Assembly (NCBI GenBank): GCA_937975715.1
Contig: CALJUA010000061.1
Span: 1-38,267 of the forward strand
Length of the DNA stretch: 38,267 nucleotides
Direction: 5' to 3'
DNA from: an uncultured Candidatus Planktophila sp.
GTDB taxonomy: Bacteria > Actinomycetota > Actinomycetes > Nanopelagicales > Nanopelagicaceae
In this document: positions 23,955-30,227 of the stretch, piece by piece
How positions within the stretch are numbered: the first letter of the stretch is position 1
Layout of the letters: the number at the start of each line of letters is the position of its first letter
Position numbers and translations under genes: made by a program
Notes under the pieces: model-generated
The model's input: only the letters and a program-made list of their open reading frames with translations
The model's database searches: none
What the model was told of the DNA's origin: nothing

Positions 23955-25265
23955 ATGGCTTTTGGATTTACACCAGATGACGGTGATGATGCCGAGCGCA
24001 CCAACCGCGAAAATCTTGAAGCGATGATGAAGCAGATGCAAGAGCAGATTCAGCAGCAATTTGAACAACTTGGGATAAATCCAGGTGCTGGAATTCCACT
24101 TGCCGGTCTTAGCAGTTTATTTGGAGCTGGATCTACGGAAGCACTTCCACTAGCGCCGGTTCGAGATACCGGAAAGAAATTTGTTACAGCACAAGGGTCA
24201 CAACCTCTTGGCACCAATGATGTGACTGCAGTAAATAACGCCTGCGAAATCGCAGATATCTGGCTGAATGAAGCAACAGATTTTCCTGCGGTCTCATCAA
24301 CTGCACCTCGCGCTATTAGTCGCCTCGATTGGATTGATGAAACGCTTCCTGGGTGGCAGGCAACCATGGAGCCGCTTGCAAGTGGTCTCAGCGCTGCTAT
24401 CTCTCGTTTACTTGATGAAGCGATGAACTCTGCCGGCAGTGAATATGAAGAACAGATGGGCGCAGCACCGATTGGTGCAATTGCAGGGCTTCTTCGTTCT
24501 TTCATCGGCACCATGATTGCCACCCAGTTAGGCCAAGCAATCGGTGGAATTGCAACGACAGCAACAGGAGCCCACGACGCTGCTCTGCCCATACTTGAGC
24601 CTGCACGTCCGCTATTGATTTCTGAAAATATCGAGGCATGGGGCGCAGATACCGAGATTCCTAAGACTGAGATTTATCTCTTCCATGCCCTTCGCGAAGG
24701 CGCTATTGCACGCCTCTTTGAACACAATCCATGGATCGTCTCTTACATCCGCAGCGCAATCGTCGAATACGGTGCAGGAATCCGCATTGATCTCGATGCT
24801 ATTCAGCGCCAGGCAGAAGAAGCAATGCAGGGAATGGGCGAGGAATCTTTCACTATCTCGCTTGATTCTGGAATCTTTACACCAGAAGAGACTGCTACTC
24901 AACGCCAAGCGCTTTCAAAGCTAGAGACTGTTCTCGCACTTGTTGATGGCTGGGCAGATGATGTTGCAACTCTCGCAGCAGGCGATCGCATTCCATCTAT
25001 CACCGCGCTTCGCGAACTACATCGACGCAAGCGCGCAACAAGTGCACCATCACAGCAACTCTTTAAAACAATGTTGGGACTTGAAGTCTCTCCAAAACTT
25101 GCACGTGAAGCGAGCGCATTCTGGAATCGTGTTCGAGAACTCAAAGGAACATCTGCTCGTGATCACATCTGGAGTGGAATTCTTCCTAGCGCCACCGAAC
25201 TTCTCGCGCCTGATCTCTTCCTAGCCACTACCGAAATCCCCGACGACCTCTCCGGACTTTTATAG
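23955..25265 (+). CDS. Zinc-dependent metalloprotease of the DUF2342/zincin_2 family
   Basis: 436-residue protein of an actinobacterial family classed as predicted zincins (also annotated as putative hydrolase/coenzyme F420 biosynthesis-associated). The putative metal region is FHALREGAIARLFEHNPWI (His244, Glu248, His258). A Gln-rich N-terminal helix (MMKQMQEQIQQQFEQLGI) precedes the globular part. An ATG at 23934 is in frame, but 23955 is preferred because the family start MAFGFTP begins there and GGGG lies about 9 nt upstream. It is divergent from the YlbL-like operon, the arrangement seen in mycobacteria. No biochemical function is established, and the link to F420 is weak. Confidence 0.85.
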   Translation: MAFGFTPDDGDDAERTNRENLEAMMKQMQEQIQQQFEQLGINPGAGIPLAGLSSLFGAGSTEALPLAPVRDTGKKFVTAQGSQPLGTNDVTAVNNACEIADIWLNEATDFPAVSSTAPRAISRLDWIDETLPGWQATMEPLASGLSAAISRLLDEAMNSAGSEYEEQMGAAPIGAIAGLLRSFIGTMIATQLGQAIGGIATTATGAHDAALPILEPARPLLISENIEAWGADTEIPKTEIYLFHALREGAIARLFEHNPWIVSYIRSAIVEYGAGIRIDLDAIQRQAEEAMQGMGEESFTISLDSGIFTPEETATQRQALSKLETVLALVDGWADDVATLAAGDRIPSITALRELHRRKRATSAPSQQLFKTMLGLEVSPKLAREASAFWNRVRELKGTSARDHIWSGILPSATELLAPDLFLATTEIPDDLSGLL

Positions 25266-25327
25266 TTAGTAGCGAGTTCAGCATGGTTGTGGCTGTTCAA
25301 GCTTTGAAAGCAAAGGCTCTGTGGCGT

Positions 25328-25345
25328 AGCCATAGGGCTTTGCGT
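25328..25345 (+). repeat. 18-bp direct repeat, copy 1
   Basis: AGCCATAGGGCTTTGCGT, identical to copy 2 at 25383-25400, with a 55-bp period. Each copy contains AGCC-atag-GGCT, a small tetraloop hairpin. Confidence 0.85.
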
Positions 25346-25382
25346 AAAGATTGAAGAGCGCTAATCATCTGAGGCGAGTCGA

Positions 25383-25400
25383 AGCCATAGGGCTTTGCGT
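25383..25400 (+). repeat. 18-bp direct repeat, copy 2
   Basis: Perfect second copy of the repeat at 25328-25345. The 37 bp between the copies is not repetitive. Confidence 0.85.
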
Positions 25401-25435
25401 GGAATTCAATTAGCTAGTGAAAGTTTGAGGAAAAG

Positions 25436-25508
25436 CGAAGTCCCCGGGGCCACATTCAATATCTGCCTTCCCCTTGCAGATATCAAACGGTTATCCGAGG
25501 ACTTCGTA
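25436..25508. ncRNA. Candidate structured RNA (nested stem-loops)
   Basis: Outer arms CGAAGTCC and GGACTTCG enclose inner arms ATATCTGC and GCAGATAT with a 9-nt C-rich loop (cttcccctt). Both stems are perfect 8-bp pairings. The strand is unclear: on the minus strand the outer stem is followed by CTTTTCC, a weak terminator-like tail. No known RNA family (SRP RNA, RNase P RNA, tmRNA, 6S) was recognised. Confidence 0.4.
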
Positions 25509-25565
25509 AGCGCAAAGTACGCAGAAATTGTCGAGTGTGCAAATAGCGAAAGGAGATTTCGCAGT

Positions 25566-25571
25566 TAGAAT
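25566..25571 (+). promoter_or_regulatory. -10 box of the YgjP-like gene (leaderless)
   Basis: TAGAAT ends 6 nt before the ATG at 25578; no Shine-Dalgarno sequence. Confidence 0.55.
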
Positions 25572-25577
25572 TCCTCA

Positions 25578-26162
25578 ATGACAGGTCGAGAGATTGAGGA
25601 TGCACCTACTCTCCCTGGAATTTCAGAGGGTGAGATTCTCGTCATCCGTTCTACACGTCGTAAGAAATCTGCCTCTGCCTATCGCCAAGGCGGCCGCATT
25701 GTTATCTCTCTACCGGCGAGGATGAGCAAGGCTGAAGAGGCTCAGGTTGTTCCAGAACTCATCGCCATCATCCGCGGCCGCGAAGAGGCGAAGACTCCAA
25801 CCGAGAGCGCCCTTGCTACCCGGATCGATGAGCTTCTGACCGAGCTCGCCCCTGAGATCACCGCACGTCCCGCCAGCGTCTCTTGGCGCCCCATGCGCGA
25901 GCGCTGGGGCTCATGCACCAGCGTCGACCGTACTATCCGTATCTCTGACCGGCTCAAGCTCGCCCCGGCCTATGCCCTGGACTATGTCCTCTTCCATGAG
26001 GCGATCCACCTTCAATGGAGCGACCATGGCACCGAGTTCACCGATACCTTGGCCAGATTTGAAGACTCTGAGCTCGCCAGCGCCTACCTCGATGGCTGGG
26101 AGGCAGCCGAAAGAGCGATGCTGCCACCGTCCGAGCTGAAGAAGCTCGGCGCGAAGAGCTAG
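25578..26162 (+). CDS. YgjP-like (DUF45) metallopeptidase, GC-rich
   Basis: 194-residue protein of the YgjP-like/M48-type metallopeptidase family. It has the family signature MRERWGSCTS followed by the zinc motif HEAIH (residues 140-144) and a third ligand in WSDHGTEF (about His150). The substrate is unknown; homologues are annotated as putative metal-dependent hydrolases. Base use differs sharply from neighbouring genes: counted by hand, 25801-25860 has 38 of 60 G+C and 25861-25920 has 44 of 60, with C-ending codons dominant. The region around the stop carries a near-duplicate 15-nt palindrome (26133-26147 and 26168-26182). Transfer from a GC-richer actinobacterium is likely. Confidence 0.87.
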   Translation: MTGREIEDAPTLPGISEGEILVIRSTRRKKSASAYRQGGRIVISLPARMSKAEEAQVVPELIAIIRGREEAKTPTESALATRIDELLTELAPEITARPASVSWRPMRERWGSCTSVDRTIRISDRLKLAPAYALDYVLFHEAIHLQWSDHGTEFTDTLARFEDSELASAYLDGWEAAERAMLPPSELKKLGAKS

Positions 26163-26298
26163 CCGTCGAGCTGAAAAAGCTCCCAAAATAGGACCGGATT
26201 TCCCCGCTCACTTACGCCTATTTGAGCGTAGGGCGGAGTATGGTTTCAACCAATACGCGTAGCCACACAATCAGTGGAGACGCCGATTGGAGGCAATC

Positions 26299-26460
26299 AT
26301 GACAGAGACATACAAGGGTGACGCTTACTGCGTTAAGTGCAAGGAGAAGCGTGACTTCGAGGGAACTGTAAAGGTCTCTGACTCAGGTCGTCGCATGGCC
26401 CAGGGCATCTGCCCAGTCTGCGGCACCAAGGTCAACCGTATCCTCGGTAAGGCACAGTAA
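26299..26460 (+). CDS. DUF5679-type zinc-ribbon small protein
   Basis: 53-residue protein with two CxxC knuckles (AYCVKCKEKR and GICPVCGTKVNR), the pattern of a small zinc ribbon; it matches actinobacterial DUF5679 proteins. The strong ribosome binding site GGAGG stands 6-7 nt before the ATG, in contrast to the leaderless neighbours, and codons are those of a well-expressed gene (AAGGTC, CGTATCCTC). The basic, cysteine-rich composition would suit RNA or DNA binding, but no function is established. It is monocistronic, followed by a hairpin and an intrinsic terminator. Confidence 0.82.
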   Translation: MTETYKGDAYCVKCKEKRDFEGTVKVSDSGRRMAQGICPVCGTKVNRILGKAQ

Positions 26461-26470
26461 TTTCTTTCCT

Positions 26471-26495
26471 CATTCAACGCCTTGGCGTTTGAATG
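26471..26495 (+). repeat. Stem-loop downstream of the DUF5679 gene
   Basis: CATTCAACGCC faces GGCGTTTGAATG with one bulged base and a minimal loop. No T-run follows, so it may stabilise the mRNA 3' end rather than terminate it. Confidence 0.5.
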
Positions 26496-26548
26496 TAAGT
26501 ACATTGCACAACGTTTGGCGCTGTAAGCACCCAACGATAAGAACGTAG

Positions 26549-26585
26549 GAGAACCTCTCGCATTCGTGCGGGAGGTTCTCTTTTT
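26549..26585 (+). terminator. Intrinsic terminator downstream of the DUF5679 gene
   Basis: GAGAACCTC (26549-26557) pairs with GAGGTTCTC (26572-26580), continued by a T:G wobble and CGC/GCG with a 6-nt loop, followed by TTTTT. Confidence 0.88.
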
Positions 26586-26673
26586 CTCCACACTCAGTCA
26601 AGAAGTGAGCGTTCATTCCACAGCAACCGCACCGCACGCAATATCTCAAGTGCGCTCGCGCTCATCATCGCGC

Positions 26674-27780
26674 ATGACCTCACTCACATCGAAAGACGCT
26701 CGCTACACCCTCATTCGCGGATGCTCCCTGATGCGCAATCGCCGATCAGGCACCGGATATTTTCTAGGAACAGTGCGACGTGTTGTCGCCGTCACATCTG
26801 TCCATCAACGCACTGCGTTGCAAGAACTCGCGCTCGGAATGGACTCCACTTCTCATCTCTCACCCGAAGTTGCAGACGAGATTGCCCTCTTTGTTCAAGA
26901 GCTCGAGTCTCGCGGCTTTCTCAATCGCAACCAGAACGTTTCGATATCACCGCAGAGATTCTTCGATCACATCAGCGAACATGACATCGCAGCGCGTCAT
27001 CTTGCAGATCGAGCTGAGCCTGAGCTCGCGCAATCCGAATGGGTCGATGGCGCCAGCGATCGAGGAAGCTCGACTGTGATTGCGCGCTCGCTCTACCCAA
27101 TTGTGTTATCTGGAAGATCTCGAGTAATTACATTGCTCTATTCGATTCTGCTCGCAAGTGGAGTCAGTCGTGTTCGCTTCGCGGATAGACATCACCGACC
27201 AGTGATTGAAAGCACGGATGTTGGCTTTGGCGCGATCGAGCACTCAACTCTGGGCTCGAACTATTACGACGTCACAGAGAGAGCGCGACGGGATCTATCC
27301 CTCTTTCCTATTGATTCATCGGCTCGACATGATTTCGATACATCTCGGCCTTCTTTAATTGTTCATTACGGAGATTGCGAGCCTGAAGATTTGGTTCTGT
27401 GGTCCAATCAACGCATGCCTCACTTCGTTATACATCAACCAATTGGAGACGAGGTGGTCGCAGGACCCCTCGTGATTCCAGGCGAGACTCCCTGCGTTCG
27501 CTGTTTATCGCTCTACGAAATCGATAACTTTGGCTACACGCGCCTTGAGAGAATTTCTATTAACTCAGTTAATGAACTTCCTACCGCTACCGCTCATTAC
27601 GTTGCAGCAATAACAGCAGCTCAGATACTTCACTTTATCGATCGCATGAGCGAACCTGAGGATTTTTCATCGAGTCGAAATACTGGGATTGGCGAAGTTG
27701 CTTACATCAATTTTCAACGACTCACAGAGCCGCAGGTGGTGGCGATTGCTCGCCATCCACTCTGCGGATGTGATCGTTAA
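26674..27780 (+). CDS. ThiF/cyclodehydratase-like protein of unknown function
   Basis: 368 residues from the ATG at 26674; in-frame GTG starts at 26605 and 26650 are alternatives, while a frame start at 26566 lies inside a terminator and is rejected. The middle and C-terminal parts resemble ThiF/E1-like adenylating folds used in TOMM cyclodehydratases: a Rossmann-like stretch (LLYSILLASGVSRVRFAD) whose glycine loop is degenerate (LSGRSRV), then CVRCLSLYEID and a C-terminal HPLCGC, together four cysteines that could bind zinc. No YcaO or precursor peptide gene is nearby. A relative stands at the same place near whiB7 in mycobacteria (Rv3196). The function is unknown; ATP-dependent adenylation is doubtful given the altered loop. 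It is convergent with whiB7. Confidence 0.72.
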   Translation: MTSLTSKDARYTLIRGCSLMRNRRSGTGYFLGTVRRVVAVTSVHQRTALQELALGMDSTSHLSPEVADEIALFVQELESRGFLNRNQNVSISPQRFFDHISEHDIAARHLADRAEPELAQSEWVDGASDRGSSTVIARSLYPIVLSGRSRVITLLYSILLASGVSRVRFADRHHRPVIESTDVGFGAIEHSTLGSNYYDVTERARRDLSLFPIDSSARHDFDTSRPSLIVHYGDCEPEDLVLWSNQRMPHFVIHQPIGDEVVAGPLVIPGETPCVRCLSLYEIDNFGYTRLERISINSVNELPTATAHYVAAITAAQILHFIDRMSEPEDFSSSRNTGIGEVAYINFQRLTEPQVVAIARHPLCGCDR

Positions 27781-27784
27781 AGTT

Positions 27785-28117
27785 CTAAGCAGCAATTACC
27801 TGACGTGGTGGGCGACCTGGACGGCGCTTACGTTCAATGACGACGCCATCTTCAATCAACTCTCCGCCCCAGACACCGCATGGTTCGCCGCGATTGAGCG
27901 CTCCTTCTAGGCAAGCGCTCTTCATCGGACAATTGCCACACAAGGACTTTGCGATTGCAATCTCAGAATCAGAGTCGGCGAAGAAGGTCTCGGGGTCAGC
28001 GTTATGGCAAGGCAAGGTAAAGGCCTTGGCGTTTTCGGATGTATATGTCACATCGTCTAACCCAATGTATTGATCTGCCCAACCTGCTACCTGTAGTTCG
28101 CTGTAGAGAACGGTCAT
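27785..28117 (-). CDS. whiB7: WhiB7-type iron-sulfur transcription regulator
   Basis: 110-residue WhiB family regulator. Four cluster cysteines are visible: Cys37 (LPCHNADPE), Cys60, Cys63 and Cys69 (LCGNCPMKSACLEGAL). The sigma-factor contact motif GVWGGE follows at 81-86, then a basic tail with an AT-hook, KRRPGRPPRQ. The AT-hook and the EPxGVWGGE block are what set WhiB7 apart from other WhiB proteins; WhiB7 activates intrinsic antibiotic resistance genes together with the primary sigma factor. The ATG at 28117 has AGGTGG 5 nt upstream; an in-frame GTG at 28126 is an alternative. The gene is preceded by a long leader with an upstream ORF and terminator, and lies next to uvrD2 as in mycobacteria. 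Confidence 0.9.
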   Translation of the reverse strand: MTVLYSELQVAGWADQYIGLDDVTYTSENAKAFTLPCHNADPETFFADSDSEIAIAKSLCGNCPMKSACLEGALNRGEPCGVWGGELIEDGVVIERKRRPGRPPRQVIAA

Positions 28118-28204
28118 CGTATCCACCTGCCTTTCTTCTCCTGTTGTTCTTTCTCTATCTCGGTTTATGAATTGCCTTGTATCTTTATTTTTCTTGGGGG
28201 AAAT

Positions 28205-28244
28205 AAAAAAGGCCCCGATAAATCCTGTGTGGATTTACGAGGCC
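28205..28244 (-). terminator. Intrinsic terminator (attenuator) in the whiB7 leader
   Basis: On the minus strand GGCCTCGTAAATCC (28231-28244) pairs with GGATTTATCGGGGCC (28211-28225): 14 bp with a single bulged U, loop ACACA, then TTTTTT (28205-28210). It lies after the upstream ORF and about 90 nt before whiB7, in the right orientation to stop transcripts before the gene. Confidence 0.9.
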
Positions 28245-28256
28245 TGTGTGGCGATT

Positions 28257-28270
28257 ATCGGTTAACCGAT
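28257..28270. repeat. Palindrome spanning the stop codon of the whiB7 upstream ORF
   Basis: ATCGGTTAACCGAT, a perfect 14-nt palindrome containing the TAA stop codon of the upstream ORF (28262-28264, minus strand). Confidence 0.6.
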
Positions 28271-28438
28271 AGTTGCTCCTGTGGCCTCATCCACTGCATA
28301 AAAGTTGGCGTAAAACGCTGACTTTGTAGCTGTGGGCCAATTGCGCTTGTGATCGCGTGAATTGGTTGAGGTTGTGTGAGCATGTGAAAGTGCAGCTGTG
28401 TTAGCAACAACAGCTGTAAGAACGAGGGACTGTGTCAT
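28262..28438 (-). CDS. 58-codon upstream ORF (leader peptide) of whiB7
   Basis: Small reading frame on the minus strand starting MTQSLVLTAVVANTAAL and ending DEATGATIG, then TAA. AGGAAG lies about 6 nt before the ATG, a better ribosome binding site than most genes here have. The start is about 39 nt after the predicted transcription start. The last codons overlap a segment able to pair with the attenuator (28283-28290), so translation of this ORF could decide whether whiB7 is transcribed. The peptide has no recognised domain; a signal-like hydrophobic N-terminus (LVLTAVVANTAALSHA) is present but may be incidental. Known whiB7/wblC leaders carry regulatory upstream ORFs. Confidence 0.75.
   Translation of the reverse strand: MTQSLVLTAVVANTAALSHAHTTSTNSRDHKRNWPTATKSAFYANFYAVDEATGATIG
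28283..28290 (-). promoter_or_regulatory. Anti-terminator segment of the whiB7 leader
   Basis: RNA segment AUGAGGCC (codons 50-52 of the upstream ORF) can pair with GGCCUCGU (28237-28244), which is the 5' arm of the attenuator. The two pairings exclude each other. Confidence 0.6.
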
Positions 28439-28457
28439 TCGCTCTTCCTTTCACGAT

Positions 28458-28477
28458 TCTTACGAGAATACGTAAGA
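28458..28477 (-). repeat. Hairpin at the 5' end of the whiB7 leader
   Basis: TCTTACG and CGTAAGA with a 6-nt loop, at or just after the predicted transcription start and 20 nt before the upstream ORF start codon. Confidence 0.5.
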
Positions 28478-28483
28478 GCGGTA

Positions 28484-28524
28484 AGGATAGAGGATTGGCC
28501 TTGTTACTCGCAAGGTATTTATTT
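28484..28524 (-). promoter_or_regulatory. whiB7 promoter with AT-rich activator box
   Basis: On the minus strand: AAATAAATA (28516-28524), two bases, TTGCGA as -35 (28508-28513), an 18-bp spacer, TATCCT as -10 (28484-28489). An AT-rich tract immediately upstream of the -35 is the site where the WhiB7 AT-hook binds in mycobacteria, so positive autoregulation is plausible. Confidence 0.65.
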
Positions 28525-28562
28525 CGCCTTCAAAGCGTCAGCTTGTGAACCATTTGAGCAAG

Positions 28563-30227
28563 CTAAATGAGCGTGGATTCAGCTAAGAATCGTGATGGTG
28601 CAGCGCGATAGGTGATGTGAAGGTCAGCCTTCGCACGTGTCATGCCCACGTAGAACAAACGGCGTTCTTCAGCAATTACCGCATCAGTCAGCGTTGTGCC
28701 CGCATTGGTCAGAGGCAAGATGCCCTCTGAAGCACCGATCAGATAAACGCGCTCCCACTCAAGACCCTTGGCGGCATGCAGCGTTGCAAGAGTGACAACA
28801 GGCATTGTTGGTGGGTTGTTTTGCTGAACGCGATCTTCAACTTCGCGCAGATAGCCTCGAAGAGTCTTCGGAGCAAATCCTGGATCCTCATTGAGCTCGC
28901 GGCCAAGGTGCAGAAGCGCTGCTATGCCGTCGATGGATTCTCCGGTCAAAAATGGTTGTGCAATCGAGCGTAATTCATCAATCCAGTCACTGTCTTCAGC
29001 AGGTATAACCGATGCCTGACGAACTTGCTTCAAGAATTCACGGACATCGGTGCGATCGAAGAAGCGCTCTGTGTTGCGAACTTGATATGGAATGCCCTCT
29101 TTATTCATCGCACGCTCGACCGCAGAAAGCTGAGCATTGGTGCGGGCAAGAACGGCAATTTCTTGGGGCTGAATTCCTTGGGTAAGAAGGGTTGTGATCT
29201 CACCGAGAATGCCTGCGATTTCTGACTGTTCATCTTTAAAGCCTTGCACAGATGGCTTACTTCCGTGGCTATTAACTGCCACAAGTTCTTGACCCATGGT
29301 GCCAGCTCGCAGGATTGAGTTTGCGGCAAATGTGATTTCAGGAGTAGAGCGATATCCGGTGCTCAGTCGAATTACCTGTGCATCTGGGAAGCGCTGTGTA
29401 AATGTATTGAGGAAGACTGGCGTTGCGCCGGCAAATGAATAAATAGTCTGTGCGGGATCTCCCACAACGCAAATATCGTTGCGAGTTCCAAGCCATGCAT
29501 TTATCAATCGTTGTTGTACTGGCGAAATATCTTGATACTCATCTACTGTGAAATAACGGTACTGATCTTGAACGCGTTCGCGAACATCGCGCTCTTCCTC
29601 CAACATGGCAGCTGTGAGAAGAAGGACATCTTCAAAGTCGATTGCAAGCTCTTGCTTCTTGATGGATTCATATGCGGTGTAGAGCTGGACCAGCTGCTCT
29701 GCATTGACGCGAGGCTTGATAAGTCGCTTCGAAATTTCATCAATAAAGTCTTCAGGTGCAACCTGTGAAACCTTCGCCCATTCAATTTCAGATGCGATAT
29801 CGCGCATCAGTTCGCGGTTGTGAGTTGAAATCTCAGTGGTTAAATCTGCGCGACGAATCGCTTCAGTAATAAAGCTGCCCTTTGAGGTAATTAAGTCAGG
29901 GGTGCGACCACCAAAGACGGTCGGCCAGAAGAAGAGAAGTTGTTTGAGCGCTGCAGAGTGCACTGTGCGGGCTGCAACGGTGGGAACGCCAAGTGTGCGA
30001 AGACGTGCCCGCATTTCACCTGCTGCACGAGCGGTAAATGTCAGCGCCAATACCTTCTGCGGATCGATAGTTCCGATTGCTGCTGCATAAGCGATGCGGT
30101 GTGTGATGGCACGAGTCTTTCCGGTGCCGGCGCCGGCAATGACGCAGACGGGTCCACGAGTCGCAAGAGCTACAGAACGCTGATCATCATCGAGCGCCGC
30201 CAAAATTTCTTGTGCATCTAACGCCAC
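28563..30227 (-). CDS. uvrD2: UvrD/PcrA-type superfamily 1A helicase, UvrD2-like, without HRDC domain
   Basis: 554-residue 3'-5' DNA helicase. Walker A AGAGTGKTRAITHRI at residues 31-45, motif II VDEYQDISPVQQR, motif III VGDPAQTIYSFAGA, motif V TLHAAKGLEWERVYLIG and motif VI RRLFYVGMTRAKADLHI are all present. The mycobacterial UvrD2 continues with an HRDC domain and a tetracysteine module; this protein stops about 15 residues after motif VI, so those parts are absent. The GTG start at 30227 overlaps the nudC stop by 10 nt, indicating co-transcription with nudC. The position next to whiB7 and nudC supports the name. Confidence 0.9.
   Translation of the reverse strand: MALDAQEILAALDDDQRSVALATRGPVCVIAGAGTGKTRAITHRIAYAAAIGTIDPQKVLALTFTARAAGEMRARLRTLGVPTVAARTVHSAALKQLLFFWPTVFGGRTPDLITSKGSFITEAIRRADLTTEISTHNRELMRDIASEIEWAKVSQVAPEDFIDEISKRLIKPRVNAEQLVQLYTAYESIKKQELAIDFEDVLLLTAAMLEEERDVRERVQDQYRYFTVDEYQDISPVQQRLINAWLGTRNDICVVGDPAQTIYSFAGATPVFLNTFTQRFPDAQVIRLSTGYRSTPEITFAANSILRAGTMGQELVAVNSHGSKPSVQGFKDEQSEIAGILGEITTLLTQGIQPQEIAVLARTNAQLSAVERAMNKEGIPYQVRNTERFFDRTDVREFLKQVRQASVIPAEDSDWIDELRSIAQPFLTGESIDGIAALLHLGRELNEDPGFAPKTLRGYLREVEDRVQQNNPPTMPVVTLATLHAAKGLEWERVYLIGASEGILPLTNAGTTLTDAVIAEERRLFYVGMTRAKADLHITYRAAPSRFLAESTLI

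Larger units (their letters stand above)
25266..25577. other. 312-bp non-coding stretch with repeats and nested hairpins
   Basis: No reading frame with coding features is seen between the zincin gene and the YgjP-like gene. The interval holds two identical 18-bp repeats, a nested inverted repeat at 25436-25508 and a further perfect GCGAAA/TTTCGC hairpin at 25546-25562, ending in the promoter of the next gene. It may be a small RNA gene, a long 3' UTR or a regulatory zone. Confidence 0.55.

Noticed and set aside
24050..24592. 180-codon open frame antisense to the zincin gene
   Set aside because: Frame shadow of a well-supported gene; composition is Ser/Pro/Ala-rich, without domain features or ribosome binding site.
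25328..25400. Two 18-bp repeats with a 37-bp interval, superficially CRISPR-like
   Set aside because: Only two copies, repeat shorter than CRISPR repeats, no cas genes nearby.
25436..25508. Match to RNase P RNA (GAGGAAA followed by GTCC nearby at 25427-25442)
   Set aside because: The conserved block is interrupted and no other RNase P core elements or the expected length are present.
26566..26673. Upstream start of the ThiF-like gene at 26566
   Set aside because: The codon lies inside the stem of the preceding intrinsic terminator.
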